Assembly (NCBI GenBank): GCA_016218905.1
Contig: JACRCS010000632.1
Span: 1 to 21,202 of the forward strand
From: Deltaproteobacteria bacterium
Lineage (GTDB): Bacteria > Desulfobacterota_C > Deferrisomatia > Deferrisomatales > JACRMM01
Length of the DNA: 21,202 bases
Reading direction: 5' to 3'
The notes beneath the pieces are model-generated. The model was not told the origin of the DNA. It did not search any database and saw only the letters and a list, made by a program, of their open reading frames with translations. The stretch's first letter is position 1. Every line of letters starts with the position of its first letter. Positions 1-9,184 of this stretch are shown here, piece after piece. The position numbers and the translations under genes are program-made.

Positions 1-57
1 GCGGATGCGCGCGAGGTGCGGGAGAGGACGTCCGAGATCTTCGAAAAGTACCGGTGA
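1..57 (+). CDS. C-terminal end of an unidentified protein (partial)
   Basis: The first bases read in frame 1 as ADAREVRERTSEIFEKYR and stop at TGA 55-57. The peptide is charged and helix-like with G/C-rich third positions, as in the neighbouring genes. It is too short to assign to a family. The overlapping frame-2 reading from base 5 is arginine/serine-rich and looks like a shadow. The gap to ftsH is 81 bp, so the two could be co-transcribed. Confidence 0.45.
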   Translation, partial: ADAREVRERTSEIFEKYR

Positions 58-138
58 GGACGGCCCTGTCGCCGGAAAGAAGCGTATCATGGGAGGTTCC
101 TACCGGCCCACTCTTGTCCGGTCCTACAGATCCGGTGA

Positions 139-2112
<1,974 letters not shown>

Positions 2113-2116
2113 ACGA

Positions 2117-2138
2117 CCGTGCCGAACCCCTCGGACGG
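2117..2138. terminator. Hairpin between convergent ftsH and PRC-barrel genes
   Basis: CCGT-g-CCGA, loop ACCCC, TCGG-ACGG forms an 8-bp stem with one bulged base, five bases after the ftsH stop and 30 bases from the end of the opposing gene. No U-tract follows on either strand, so it may be a bidirectional or factor-assisted terminator, or only an RNA 3' stabiliser. Confidence 0.35.
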
Positions 2139-2168
2139 GCGGACTGCGTCTGCTACGCCAGATCACGC

Positions 2169-2543
2169 TCATTCCCAGTACGGAGGCGCACGGTAGTACC
2201 AATGGATCTCGGAGGCCCATTTGAAGTCGCCCATCTTCGGCCAGTGGTCCCTGTCGAAGCCCGGCGCCTTCTCCAGGCGCTCCCGGTCCAGGCCGAGAAG
2301 GAACTGCTCGTTGTCCGGATAGAATCGGAGAGCCTTCCACGGGACGGCAAAGAGCTTGTCGCCGACCCCGAGGATGCCTCCGAAGGAGAGCACCGCGTAG
2401 GCCACCTTGCCTGTTCGCGTGTCGAACATGATCTCCTCGATCTTGCCCACGTCTTTGCCCTTCGCGTCCACGACCTTCTCCCCCACGAGCGTGCTCGCGC
2501 CCATCACCGGGGGTTCGGGCCGTGGAAAGTCCTTGTACGCCAT
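2169..2543 (-). CDS. PRC-barrel domain protein
   Basis: Small protein of 124 residues with one PRC-barrel-type domain. It begins MAYKDFPRPEPP and then reads GASTLVGEKVVDAKGKDVGK, EEIMFDTRTGKVAYAVLSFG, GVGDKLFAVPWKAL. This is the usual order of beta strands in PRC-barrel proteins of the photosynthetic reaction-centre H-subunit/RimM superfamily. Such proteins are often soluble and stress- or envelope-associated, but the role here is unknown. The start at 2543 is chosen because GGAGGAAGGAAG lies directly upstream. An in-frame ATG further out, at 2663, would add about 40 residues with no family resemblance and probably lies in the 5' region. The C-terminal tail is rich in aromatic residues (HWYYRAPPYWE). 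Confidence 0.85.
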   Translation of the reverse strand: MAYKDFPRPEPPVMGASTLVGEKVVDAKGKDVGKIEEIMFDTRTGKVAYAVLSFGGILGVGDKLFAVPWKALRFYPDNEQFLLGLDRERLEKAPGFDRDHWPKMGDFKWASEIHWYYRAPPYWE

Positions 2544-3052
2544 CTTCCTTCCTCCTCTGTCTCCGCCGGACTCGGGGGAGCACCGCAGTCGTAGTGCTGG
2601 CCTTAAAAGGGCAAAGTCGGTTGTCACCCAACTAGTATCAACAGGCGTCTCAAGCATACGCAAAGTTGCCGGCCCGATGAGTCAAAAGTGTGGAACGGAA
2701 GTATATAAACGGGCCCAGCAAGACTACCCTCTCTTATTCCGCCTCGTTCTTAGTCTCAGACCAGGACGGTCAAAAGCAGAGGCACGACGCGCGCCCAAAG
2801 CCGTCGCGAGGCTGACTGGCAGAAGAAAACCCCTGACTCCGGCAGAACAGTCCGAGCCCCCGCAGGACACGAGGGAGACCGCACCGGTCTCCCTCGCCCG
2901 CCCTCAGAGCTTCACGACACAGCGGATCTGCTCCGGCCACGTCCTCTCGGGCTCGCACGGGCGAGTTCCCTTGCACCTGTCACCGGGCTCAGGCACCCTG
3001 GGAAACCTGGAGCCTGTGACGGCGCCATCCATCTGCAGCACAACGGGGAAGA
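2544..3052. other. Divergent intergenic region of about 500 bp
   Basis: Gene-free stretch between the PRC-barrel gene (leaving leftward) and the CheB/CheR gene (leaving rightward). It is richer in A/T around 2600-2720, including TATATAAA at 2702-2709. A leftward TTGACT (complement of 2680-2685) lies about 140 bp before the PRC-barrel start and could be a -35 element, but no good -10 was found at normal spacing. I see no RNA gene or convincing reading frame. The long plus-strand frame across it has no codon bias or recognisable domain and runs on into cheB in another frame. Confidence 0.4.
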
Positions 3053-4450
3053 GTGCCCGAAGAGCATACGCCAGACCGCGAGAGCGGGGCGCCGACGGCG
3101 CCGGGATCTCCCGCGACCGAGCTCGACGAGCGTTCGGGAGGGGAAAGACCGCCCGGATCCTTTCCCGTCGTCGGGATCGGCTGCTCGGCGGGCGGCCTGG
3201 AGCCGCTGACCACGTTCTTGGCCGAGCTCCCGGCCGGCATCGGGGCGGCCGTCGTCGTGATCCAGCACCTCCACCCCACGGACAACCTCCTCGTTCCGAT
3301 CCTCCAGAAGCACTGCGCCCTTCCAGTGGTGACGATCCAGGACGGAATGCCGATCGAACCCGGCCGGGTCCACGTGACCCCGCCGGGATCCCGCGTCGCC
3401 CTCGAGCGGGGCTCCTTCCACCTGATCCCCTTCCGAGGGGCCAAGGAAGACCGCCTTTCCATCGACTTCTTTCTCCGAAGCCTCGCCGACGACAGGGGCG
3501 ACCTGGCGGTGTGCGTCGTGCTCTCGGGGGCGGGCTCCGACGGCTGCCTGGGCGTGCGCGCCGTCCGCGGCGCGGGCGGCGTGACCATGGCGCAGGATCC
3601 CGTCACGGCGAAGTTCGACTCCATGCCGCGCAGCGCCATCGAGACCGCGTGCGTCGACGTGATCGCCCCGCCCGAGGGGCTCGCGTCCGAGCTCCTCTCC
3701 TACCTGAGCCGATGGCCGAAGCACCGCCGGGCAGACCCGGAGCTCGCGGAGACCACGCTCTCCCGCCGGTGGACGAGGGAGATCCTCGCCCTCCTCCACG
3801 CCCGAACCGGCCACGACTTCGCGCTCTACAAGGCGAATACGGTGATCCGCAGGATCCAGAGGAGGATGGACCTCCAGCGCATCGAAGACCCCGCAGAGTA
3901 CCTGCGCTACCTCGGCGCGGAAGGTACCGAGGCCGAGAGGCTCTTCCAGGACCTCCTGATCGGGGTGACGAGCTTTTTTCGCGACGCCGACGCCTATGAT
4001 GCCTTGAAGGCGACCCTCGTGGCCGAAGTGCTGGCGAAACGGAGCGGCGCCGGGGACCCGGTTCGCGTCTGGGTGCCCGCCTGCTCGACCGGCGAGGAGG
4101 CCTACTCGCTCGCCATGCTTCTCGAGGAAGGCATGGCCGACCTCGGCCGAAGGATTTCGGCCCAGGTCTTCGCGACGGACCTGGATCCTGCGGCCATCGC
4201 AAGGGCACGGCTCGGGCTCTACCCGGAGAGCATCTCGGCCGACGTCCCGGAGGCTCGGCTCGCCCGGTTCTTCCGGCTCGAGGAGAGCGGCGCCTACCGG
4301 GTCACGAAGGAGATCCGGGAGGTGGTCATCTTCGCGACTCAGGACGTCCTACAGGACCCTCCTCCAAGGAAGAGCTCCAGTCGGTCAACGAGGAGCTCGC
4401 GACGCTCAACGCCGAGCTCCGGAGCAAGCTCGACGAGCTCACCGACGTGA
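3053..4450 (+). CDS. CheB-CheR fusion protein, truncated by deletion and frameshift
   Basis: N-terminal half of a CheB-CheR-PAS protein (chemotaxis-type methylesterase fused to methyltransferase). After a 35-residue polar leader, the CheB domain has GCSAGG (Ser45), QHLHP (His72) and SGAGSDG (Asp163), so the catalytic triad is intact. The CheR domain starts near residue 240 and has RRIQRRM, GVTSFFRD, the SAM-binding ACSTGEEAYSLAM and FATDLDP. It runs normally to IFATQDVLQDPP at about residue 436, then passes into a Ser/Arg/Thr-rich tail ending at TGA 4448-4450. That tail is the out-of-frame reading of the coiled coil that should follow. The C-terminal part of CheR (the usual LISCRNLLIYL region) is missing. 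The start is GTG at 3053 behind GGGGAAGA. It could still make a methylesterase plus partial methyltransferase. Confidence 0.85.
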   Translation: MPEEHTPDRESGAPTAPGSPATELDERSGGERPPGSFPVVGIGCSAGGLEPLTTFLAELPAGIGAAVVVIQHLHPTDNLLVPILQKHCALPVVTIQDGMPIEPGRVHVTPPGSRVALERGSFHLIPFRGAKEDRLSIDFFLRSLADDRGDLAVCVVLSGAGSDGCLGVRAVRGAGGVTMAQDPVTAKFDSMPRSAIETACVDVIAPPEGLASELLSYLSRWPKHRRADPELAETTLSRRWTREILALLHARTGHDFALYKANTVIRRIQRRMDLQRIEDPAEYLRYLGAEGTEAERLFQDLLIGVTSFFRDADAYDALKATLVAEVLAKRSGAGDPVRVWVPACSTGEEAYSLAMLLEEGMADLGRRISAQVFATDLDPAAIARARLGLYPESISADVPEARLARFFRLEESGAYRVTKEIREVVIFATQDVLQDPPPRKSSSRSTRSSRRSTPSSGASSTSSPT

Positions 4451-5211
4451 ACAACGACCTCGCCAATCTGCTCGCGAGCACGGACATCGCGACCCTCTTC
4501 CTCGGCCGGGAGCTCCGGACCGCCCGGTACACGCCGAGCGCGACCCGGCTTTTTCGCCTGATCCCCTCCGACGTGGGGCGGCCGATCGGCGACACGGTGA
4601 CCGAGATCGCCGGCGAAGACCTCGCCCGCGAGGCGCGGGGGGTTCTCGACACCCTGATCCCGAAGGAGGGCGAGGTGAGGACCCGGGAGGGCATCTGGTA
4701 CCAGATGCGCATCCTCCCCTACCGCACGACCGAGAACGTGATCGACGGCGTGGTCATCACGTTCCTCGAGATCGACCGCCTGCGGCGCGCCGAGGAGAGG
4801 CTCCGCGAAGCGGCCGAGGAGGCACAGGCCGCGCGGGAGTTCGCCGAGAACATCGTGAACACCGTGCGGGAGCCCCTGCTCGTGCTCCGCTCGGACCTGA
4901 CGGTGGAGGCGGCGAACCGCGCCTTCTACCGGACGTTCCGGGTAGAGGAGCGCGAGACCCTCGGCAAGCCCCTCTATGAGCTTGGAGACCGCCAGTGGGA
5001 CATCCCACGGCTGCGGGAGCTACTGGAGGAGGTGATCCCGAGGGACCGGGTCTTCGAGGGGTTCGAGGTGGAGAGCACCTTCGCCGGCCTCGGCCGGCGC
5101 ACCATGCTCCTGAACGCCCGGCTGCTCTCGGCGGGCCGAGGGAGCGACAGGATCCTCCTGGCGATCGAGGACGTCACCGGTCCCCCGCAGTCGAGCGAAA
5201 CAACGCACTGA
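4447..5211 (+). CDS. PAS-domain C-terminal portion of the split CheB-CheR-PAS protein
   Basis: The frame reads SKEELQSVNEELATLNAEL from base 4363, the typical coiled coil between CheR and PAS domains in CheB-CheR-PAS proteins. It then has a PAS domain (NNDLANLLASTDIATLFLG, ATRLFRLIPSDVGRPI, ILPYRTTENVIDGVVITFLEI), a short coiled coil, and a second PAS domain (REPLLVLRSDLTVEAANRAF to LLAIEDVT). There is no kinase domain. The homology therefore starts upstream of any start codon and in a different frame from cheB. The first usable start in frame is GTG 4447, which overlaps the preceding stop as GTGA, so coupled re-initiation is conceivable. The kinase gene begins 13 bp downstream, which suggests the two were built to work together. 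Confidence 0.75.
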   Translation: MNNDLANLLASTDIATLFLGRELRTARYTPSATRLFRLIPSDVGRPIGDTVTEIAGEDLAREARGVLDTLIPKEGEVRTREGIWYQMRILPYRTTENVIDGVVITFLEIDRLRRAEERLREAAEEAQAAREFAENIVNTVREPLLVLRSDLTVEAANRAFYRTFRVEERETLGKPLYELGDRQWDIPRLRELLEEVIPRDRVFEGFEVESTFAGLGRRTMLLNARLLSAGRGSDRILLAIEDVTGPPQSSETTH

Positions 5212-5224
5212 GAGGCAATCGGGC

Positions 5225-6565
5225 ATGGCCGAGCAAGAGGCAACCCCCAGGCGCGAGCAGCTCCGGCAGCTCGCCCGAAAAGCGGCCGGCGGGGCCCGCG
5301 CAGATCTCGAAGGGCTCTCCGCCGAGGACGTCGCCGCCCTTGTCCACGAGCTCGGCGTCTACCAGATCGAGCTCGAGACCCAGAACGAGGAGCTCCGAAG
5401 CGTCCAACTGCGGCTGGAGGCCGCCCGGGCCCGCTACCAGGACCTCTACGACTTTGCCCCGGTCGGCTACTTCACCGTGGACGCCGGCGGACGCATCCGG
5501 GAGGCGAACATCCGTGGATGCGAGCTGCTTGGCGTCGAACGAGCGCGTCTCCTCGGGCAGCCCTTCGCCCGCTTCCTTGCGCGCGAGTCCTCGGACGCCT
5601 ACCACCTGCATCTCACGTCGGTCCTCCGGAGCCGGTCCCGCGAGGTCTGCGAGCTGCGGCTGACCGCGGAAGGGGGCCGGTCTTTCGAAGCTCGCCTGGA
5701 GAGCCAGGCCGCCACGGACGCGGAAGGAAGGCCGGTGTGTCGCACGGCCCTGAGCGACGTCACAGGGCAGAAGGAGGCCGAGCGCGCCCTCGGGCGAGCG
5801 AAGGAGGCCGCCGAGTCGGCCAACCGGCAGAAGAGCAAGTTCCTCGCCCGCATGAGCCACGACATCCGCACGCCCATGAGCGGCATCATCGGCATGACCG
5901 AGCTCGCCCTCGCGGAGGACCTGCCGGACAAAGCCCGCGAGTACCTGGGCTACGTCGAGAGCTCGGGCAGGTCGCTCCTCGAGCTCATCAACGACCTGCT
6001 CGACCTCGCGAGGGTCGAGTCGGGAAAGGCCGAGCTCCACGAGAGCGACTTCGACCTGCGGGACTCCCTCGGCTCGCTCCTCTCAGCCATCGGCTCCCTG
6101 GCCACCCGGCGGGGCCTCGCGCTCCGTCACAGCGTCGCCCCGGAGGTCCCGCGGCTCGTCCGGGGGGACCGGGGACGGCTCGGGCAGGTCCTCGTCAACC
6201 TCGTGGGGAACGCGGTGAAGTTCACTCGGGCGGGCTCGGTCGGCGTCTCGGTCCGGCTGGACCGGCGGCAGCCCGGCGCCGAGGGGGGCGTCCGGCTCCT
6301 CTTCGAAGTCCGGGACACCGGGGGCGGCGTCCCCCCCGAGAAGCTCGCCGCCATCTTCGAGCCCTTCGAGCAAGCGCGGCGGGCAGACACGGTCTCCGAC
6401 GGCGGCACCGGCCTCGGGCTCGCGATTTGCAAACAGCTCGTGCAGCTCATGGGGGGGAGATCTGGGCCGAGAGCGAAACCGGGCAGGGCAGCACCTTTCG
6501 GTTCGCCCTTGAGTTCGGGCTCTGCGAGGGCGCTTGCGAGGCGGCACTCACCGAAGGCAACCTAA
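5225..6565 (+). CDS. PAS sensor histidine kinase (receiver domain split off by frameshift)
   Basis: Cytoplasmic sensor kinase. A coiled-coil N-terminus (VYQIELETQNEELRSVQ) leads to a PAS domain at about residues 70-190 (DLYDFAPVGYFTVDAGGRI to LSDVTGQKEAE). The dimerisation/phosphoacceptor helix follows with KFLARMSHDIRTPMSG. The ATPase domain has an N-box (VLVNLVGNAVKFT), G1 (DTGGGVPPEKLAAIFEPFEQ) and G2 (GGTGLGLAICKQLVQLMGG). G1 has DTGGGV where DTGIGI is usual. After LMGG at 6451-6457 this frame becomes arginine-rich nonsense and stops at 6565. The expected continuation (EIWAESETGQGSTFRFAL and a receiver) is in the -1 frame. The start ATG follows GAGGCAAT and lies 13 bp after the PAS gene. 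Either the gene is frameshifted or the assembly lost one G. Confidence 0.85.
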   Translation: MAEQEATPRREQLRQLARKAAGGARADLEGLSAEDVAALVHELGVYQIELETQNEELRSVQLRLEAARARYQDLYDFAPVGYFTVDAGGRIREANIRGCELLGVERARLLGQPFARFLARESSDAYHLHLTSVLRSRSREVCELRLTAEGGRSFEARLESQAATDAEGRPVCRTALSDVTGQKEAERALGRAKEAAESANRQKSKFLARMSHDIRTPMSGIIGMTELALAEDLPDKAREYLGYVESSGRSLLELINDLLDLARVESGKAELHESDFDLRDSLGSLLSAIGSLATRRGLALRHSVAPEVPRLVRGDRGRLGQVLVNLVGNAVKFTRAGSVGVSVRLDRRQPGAEGGVRLLFEVRDTGGGVPPEKLAAIFEPFEQARRADTVSDGGTGLGLAICKQLVQLMGGRSGPRAKPGRAAPFGSPLSSGSARALARRHSPKAT

Positions 6566-6966
6566 AAGACAGGGGACGAGGCCGGGGCCCGCTGCGCGTC
6601 CTCTTGGCTGAGGACAGCGCGGTGAACCGGCTACTCGGCAGGGAGCTCCTCACCAGAGACGGGCACCAGGTGGTCACCGCCGAGAACGGGCGCGAGGCCC
6701 TGGAGAAGCTCGCCCGCGAGCCCTTCGACGTCGTGCTCATGGACATCGAGATGCCGGAGCTCTCCGGTCTGGAGGCGACGCGGGCGATCCGCGCGGGCGC
6801 GGTCCCGGGCGTGCCGCGGGACCTCCCCATCGTCGCGCTCACGGCCCATGTGCTTCGGGGCGACAGGGAGCGCTTTCTGGCGGGCGGCATGGACGACTAC
6901 CTCGCGAAACCGATCGACTTGGGAGAGGTCTACCGGGTCTTGGACGAGATCGCCGCCAGAAAGTAG
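6457..6966 (+). CDS. Receiver-domain portion of the hybrid histidine kinase, out of frame
   Basis: In the frame beginning GAG at 6457 the sequence continues the kinase ATPase domain (EIWAESETGQGSTFRFALEF). A linker and then a complete receiver domain follow: LRVLLAEDSAVNRLLGRELL (acidic pocket ED), DVVLMDIEMPELSG (phosphoacceptor Asp), IVALTAHV (Thr) and GMDDYLAKPID (Lys). It ends at TAG 6964-6966. No ATG, and no start with a clear ribosome site, lies between the break and the receiver, so it is probably not a separate gene. With one G added to the run at 6451-6457, residues 5225-6966 form one hybrid kinase of about 580 residues. Confidence 0.8.
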   Translation, partial: EIWAESETGQGSTFRFALEFGLCEGACEAALTEGNLKDRGRGRGPLRVLLAEDSAVNRLLGRELLTRDGHQVVTAENGREALEKLAREPFDVVLMDIEMPELSGLEATRAIRAGAVPGVPRDLPIVALTAHVLRGDRERFLAGGMDDYLAKPIDLGEVYRVLDEIAARK

Positions 6967-6978
6967 TGTCCCAACTAC

Positions 6979-6996
6979 GGCCTCCGCGGGGAGGCC
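6979..6996 (+). terminator. Perfect hairpin after the hybrid kinase gene
   Basis: GGCCTCC, loop GCGG, GGAGGCC: a perfect 7-bp GC-only stem, 13 bases after the kinase stop codon. No T-tract follows, so intrinsic termination is uncertain. Confidence 0.4.
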
Positions 6997-7288
6997 GGGA
7001 GTGAACAGGGACGCTACGTCCCCCTGGGGTTCCGCGCTCGCATGTCAGTTCATCGTCTACCCCCTCGCGCGCTGGCCCTGGGCCATCCGACATGGAAAGG
7101 CTCTCCGGCCAAGATTACATTGGCTTGACGGCCTCTTAGAGCGTGGCGGTCGCAGGCGGGTTCCCGAAGAACTTCATGTGCGCGCGGACCATGCAGGGCG
7201 CTCTGATGCTAGCGTGGGAGGAACTCGGGCAAGTCAACGTCTGCTGGACAGAGGCCGATAGGTTGGTTACACTTCCGCGCGCCTTGGT

Positions 7289-7309
7289 TCCGAAACGGCC
7301 GTTTTCGGA
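7289..7309. promoter_or_regulatory. Near-perfect palindrome, candidate operator of the HEPN operon
   Basis: TCCGAAACGGCCGTTTTCGGA reads almost identically on both strands, with one extra T in the right arm. It ends 25 bases before the first island gene's ATG, where an autoregulatory repressor site would sit. No promoter boxes were recognised with confidence. It could also be an RNA hairpin. Confidence 0.35.
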
Positions 7310-7334
7310 CAGGCTTGTGCGAGTCTAGGGGACT

Positions 7335-7967
7335 ATGAAGAAGGCACTTGAGAGCGCAACAGTTGTTCTTGTCGCCCACCAGTTCAATCCATCTATTATA
7401 GATAAGCTGTGGCTCGTCAAGAATCTCATAGTTGAAGAAGGCGACTTGCTCGAAGGGGGCGTACAGGCGCCCGTCATTTCGCAAGTTGACACTCGCAAGT
7501 TCCGACTTCAGGTCATCCCTGAACAGTTGACATTTGAACTTAAAGATAGTGAGGATGGCTCGGCGTTATCGAGTCTTGGCCTATTGGTGAGTAGACTCCC
7601 GGAGACGCCATATAGTGCAATGGGGCTTAACTTTCTATGGCGGGCGCAGCCGGACGACAACGATCACGCCAGGCTTTCGAGAGAGCTATTCTTCAGAGCG
7701 GATTTGCCGCTATATCGTGCCTTCGATGAAGGGAATAGCTGCTTTGGGGCCTACTTTAGCAAAGGGTGGTTCGACGGAAGCAGACTAAAACTCGATGTCA
7801 AGCCTGTTGACGCGGCCGGCCGGAAACTAATCCAATTCGCGTTTAATTTTCACTTAGATCTGACTTCGCAAGAACGCCCGGCGGAGATCAATGCATTTCT
7901 AAAGAGATGGACTCAGGCACGAGAGATGTCCTTCGAGATTTTCACGTCAGCAGTGGGGGAGCGCTGA
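7335..7967 (+). CDS. Uncharacterised protein, first gene of the HEPN operon
   Basis: I do not recognise this 210-residue protein with confidence. It has no signal peptide or membrane segment and looks like a mixed alpha/beta cytoplasmic protein. The N-terminal part reads ATVVLVAHQFNPSIIDKLWL, which loosely recalls a conserved hypothetical family whose members begin with an FNP-type motif (from memory, unverified). Later motifs are ELFFRADLPLYRAF and a hydrophobic strand KLIQFAFNFHLDL. The start ATG 7335 follows AGGGG at 7327-7331. Codon use (ATA, TTA, CTA, AGA) and lower GC differ strongly from the flanking genes, indicating horizontal acquisition. Its stop overlaps the next gene as TGATG, so the two should be translated in a fixed ratio and their products may interact. 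Confidence 0.75.
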   Translation: MKKALESATVVLVAHQFNPSIIDKLWLVKNLIVEEGDLLEGGVQAPVISQVDTRKFRLQVIPEQLTFELKDSEDGSALSSLGLLVSRLPETPYSAMGLNFLWRAQPDDNDHARLSRELFFRADLPLYRAFDEGNSCFGAYFSKGWFDGSRLKLDVKPVDAAGRKLIQFAFNFHLDLTSQERPAEINAFLKRWTQAREMSFEIFTSAVGER

Positions 7968-8653
7968 TGGAAGGATCGGGATCAACGTCGACGACTGAAA
8001 TGGATCGATACCAGGGGCTGCTGGGGCAGCTCGTGCTTCGAGATCTCATGAGTCAAGGGAGCACGAACATCAGCAACAAACTCGGCGAGAGATCCATCGT
8101 TCGAACCTACCCTCAAGACGAGTGGCCCGCCAAGTCACTACTAGTGAACCTGCATCTTCAGAGAGAGCCGGGCTTCTCCTGCGCCGGTTGGGCCCAACCG
8201 CGGGCCTTTGAGCGAAGAAGTAACCCTGTAACTGACTTACTCACAGAATGGATTCGCTTCACAGAAGACCACGACACTTCCTTTCCATTTTACCCGTCCG
8301 AGGCGGTCGTAGCTCGTTTCGCGCATCATGGAGTACATCGGTCCGCAGCTTTAGGTGAGTACTACGAGTTCCTCAACACGGAGGAGATAGGCAGCTACCT
8401 GCGGCGAAATAAAGACCTTGAAGGTCACCTCATCGCGATTGCACAAAAGATTCCTGAATATCTCCCTGCAACGACTCTGCGATTAGAACTGTCAGACAAG
8501 GACCAGAATCTGCCTGAACAGCTGGTCATCTATTTGATACTGCCGGAAGATGCTCCCAATCCAGCTGAAGCCTTGTTTAGAATGGACATGGAATGGTGGC
8601 TCCCCCTCAAGTCAGAGCTCGGCAAGAGAGTCTCGATAAACTTTGATTTCTGA
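7967..8653 (+). CDS. Uncharacterised protein, second gene of the HEPN operon
   Basis: Protein of 228 residues, unidentified. ATG 7967 is chosen because it overlaps the previous stop as TGATG and has GGGGGAG seven bases upstream. An in-frame ATG at 7907 lies inside the preceding gene and lacks support. The N-terminal half (RYQGLLGQLVLRDLM, TYPQDEWPAKSLLVNLHLQ) and a middle section with FPFYPSEAVVARFAHHGVH match nothing I know. The last 60 residues (TTLRLELSDKDQNLPEQLVI, EALFRMDMEWWLPL, KRVSINFDF) resemble, from memory, small conserved hypothetical proteins with an FDEEWWL-type motif often encoded just before HEPN genes. If so, this is that domain fused to an extra N-terminal part. There is no signal peptide. 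Confidence 0.75.
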   Translation: MEGSGSTSTTEMDRYQGLLGQLVLRDLMSQGSTNISNKLGERSIVRTYPQDEWPAKSLLVNLHLQREPGFSCAGWAQPRAFERRSNPVTDLLTEWIRFTEDHDTSFPFYPSEAVVARFAHHGVHRSAALGEYYEFLNTEEIGSYLRRNKDLEGHLIAIAQKIPEYLPATTLRLELSDKDQNLPEQLVIYLILPEDAPNPAEALFRMDMEWWLPLKSELGKRVSINFDF

Positions 8654-9030
8654 TGGGCTTCGACTGGTCGGAGTATCTAGAACTAGCAAAGAACCTCGCC
8701 GGCCTTTCACAAACAAACGCTGGGGAGGAAGCGCGCAATCGGGCTGCAATAAGCAGAGCCTATTACGCCGCTTTCGGTAAAGCTTGCGAATTCCTGGAGT
8801 CGAGGGACGGCAAGCGGATCCCTCGAGACGGCAGCGCGCACGGGACGGTGATCCAAGCCTTCGAAGACCATCGAGACCTGAACAGGCAGCGCATCGGCGA
8901 AAACCTAAAGCGCCTGCGACAGCACCGAAACAAAGCGGACTATGATTCGATCGCGGACCCCAAGCGACCCCGCCTACAGACCATCGTCGACATCACCGTG
9001 GATGTTCTCCGGAGCCTTCGTTCCATCTAG
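8653..9030 (+). CDS. HEPN-domain protein
   Basis: All-helical protein of 125 residues with HEPN hallmarks (PF05168-like). Helix 1 is FDWSEYLELAKNLAGL, then AAISRAYYAAFGKACEFL, a short HGTVIQAF helix, and LKRLRQHRNKADYD at residues 85-98. HEPN proteins act as RNases, or as helical partners of nucleotidyltransferases in toxin-antitoxin and defence modules. The active-site motif of RNase members is Rx4-6H. Here the Arg92-Asn93 pair is followed by KADY with no His, so nuclease activity is doubtful. No nucleotidyltransferase is nearby; instead it follows two uncharacterised genes, joined by a TGATG overlap at 8651-8655. Its TAG stop begins the 35-bp sequence duplicated around the downstream inserted element. 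Confidence 0.85.
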   Translation: MGFDWSEYLELAKNLAGLSQTNAGEEARNRAAISRAYYAAFGKACEFLESRDGKRIPRDGSAHGTVIQAFEDHRDLNRQRIGENLKRLRQHRNKADYDSIADPKRPRLQTIVDITVDVLRSLRSI

Positions 9031-9062
9031 ATCCTCCAATTTGCCACGTGCGCGGAGAGCAG
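9028..9062 (+). repeat. Left copy of 35-bp duplication around element copy 1
   Basis: Begins TAGATCCTCC and ends GGAGAGCAG. It is identical base for base to 9185-9219 across 35 positions; the bases on either side differ (C/A before, T/A after). It overlaps the HEPN stop codon, so the original target lay at the 3' end of that gene. Confidence 0.85.
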
Positions 9063-9184
9063 TTGCCGTAGGGTGGGCGGTTCTCGCGCAACGAGGTTCG
9101 CCCACGCGTGGGGCAACCCGCCTGCGGCGGAACGCCCCACCCTACGCTCAGGGGCAGATGCGCAAACAATTGTGACGCTCTGTA
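9063..9184 (+). mobile_element. Short hairpin-plus-tail inserted element, copy 1
   Basis: The core, 9066-9184 (119 bp), matches 20229-20347 except for one base (A at 9091, G in the other copy). Three extra bases, TTG, precede the core in this copy only. The first 80 bp form a large imperfect cruciform with outer arms CGTAGGGTGGG (9067-9077) and CCCACCCTACG (9136-9146), plus an inner inverted repeat around 9095-9118. A 38-bp asymmetric tail follows, with a second small palindrome ACAATTGT. It encodes no credible protein. The outer-arm motif resembles widely dispersed REP-like palindromes (from memory). Locus-specific 35-bp direct repeats on both sides mark it as an insertion. Confidence 0.8.

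Larger units (their letters stand above)
6967..7334. other. Intergenic transition into the low-GC island
   Basis: About 370 bp with no convincing gene. The small frames inside lack ribosome sites and normal codon use. Base composition shifts from the very GC-rich kinase gene to more balanced sequence by about 7090. It holds the kinase-distal hairpin at its left end and a near-perfect palindrome just before the first island gene. Confidence 0.5.

Noticed and set aside
2781..2796. GGCACGACGCGCGC as a sigma-54 site before the CheB/CheR gene
   Set aside because: GG and GC spacing is right but the -12 part is GCGC rather than TTGC, a match expected by chance in GC-rich DNA.
2407..3999. Long plus-strand frame of 530 codons
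   Set aside because: It crosses the intergenic region and then runs out of frame through cheB as Arg/Pro/Gly-rich sequence with no domain.
7143..7328. Small frame of 61 codons before the HEPN operon
   Set aside because: No ribosome site, no family resemblance, and it spans the palindrome and the composition change; likely non-coding.
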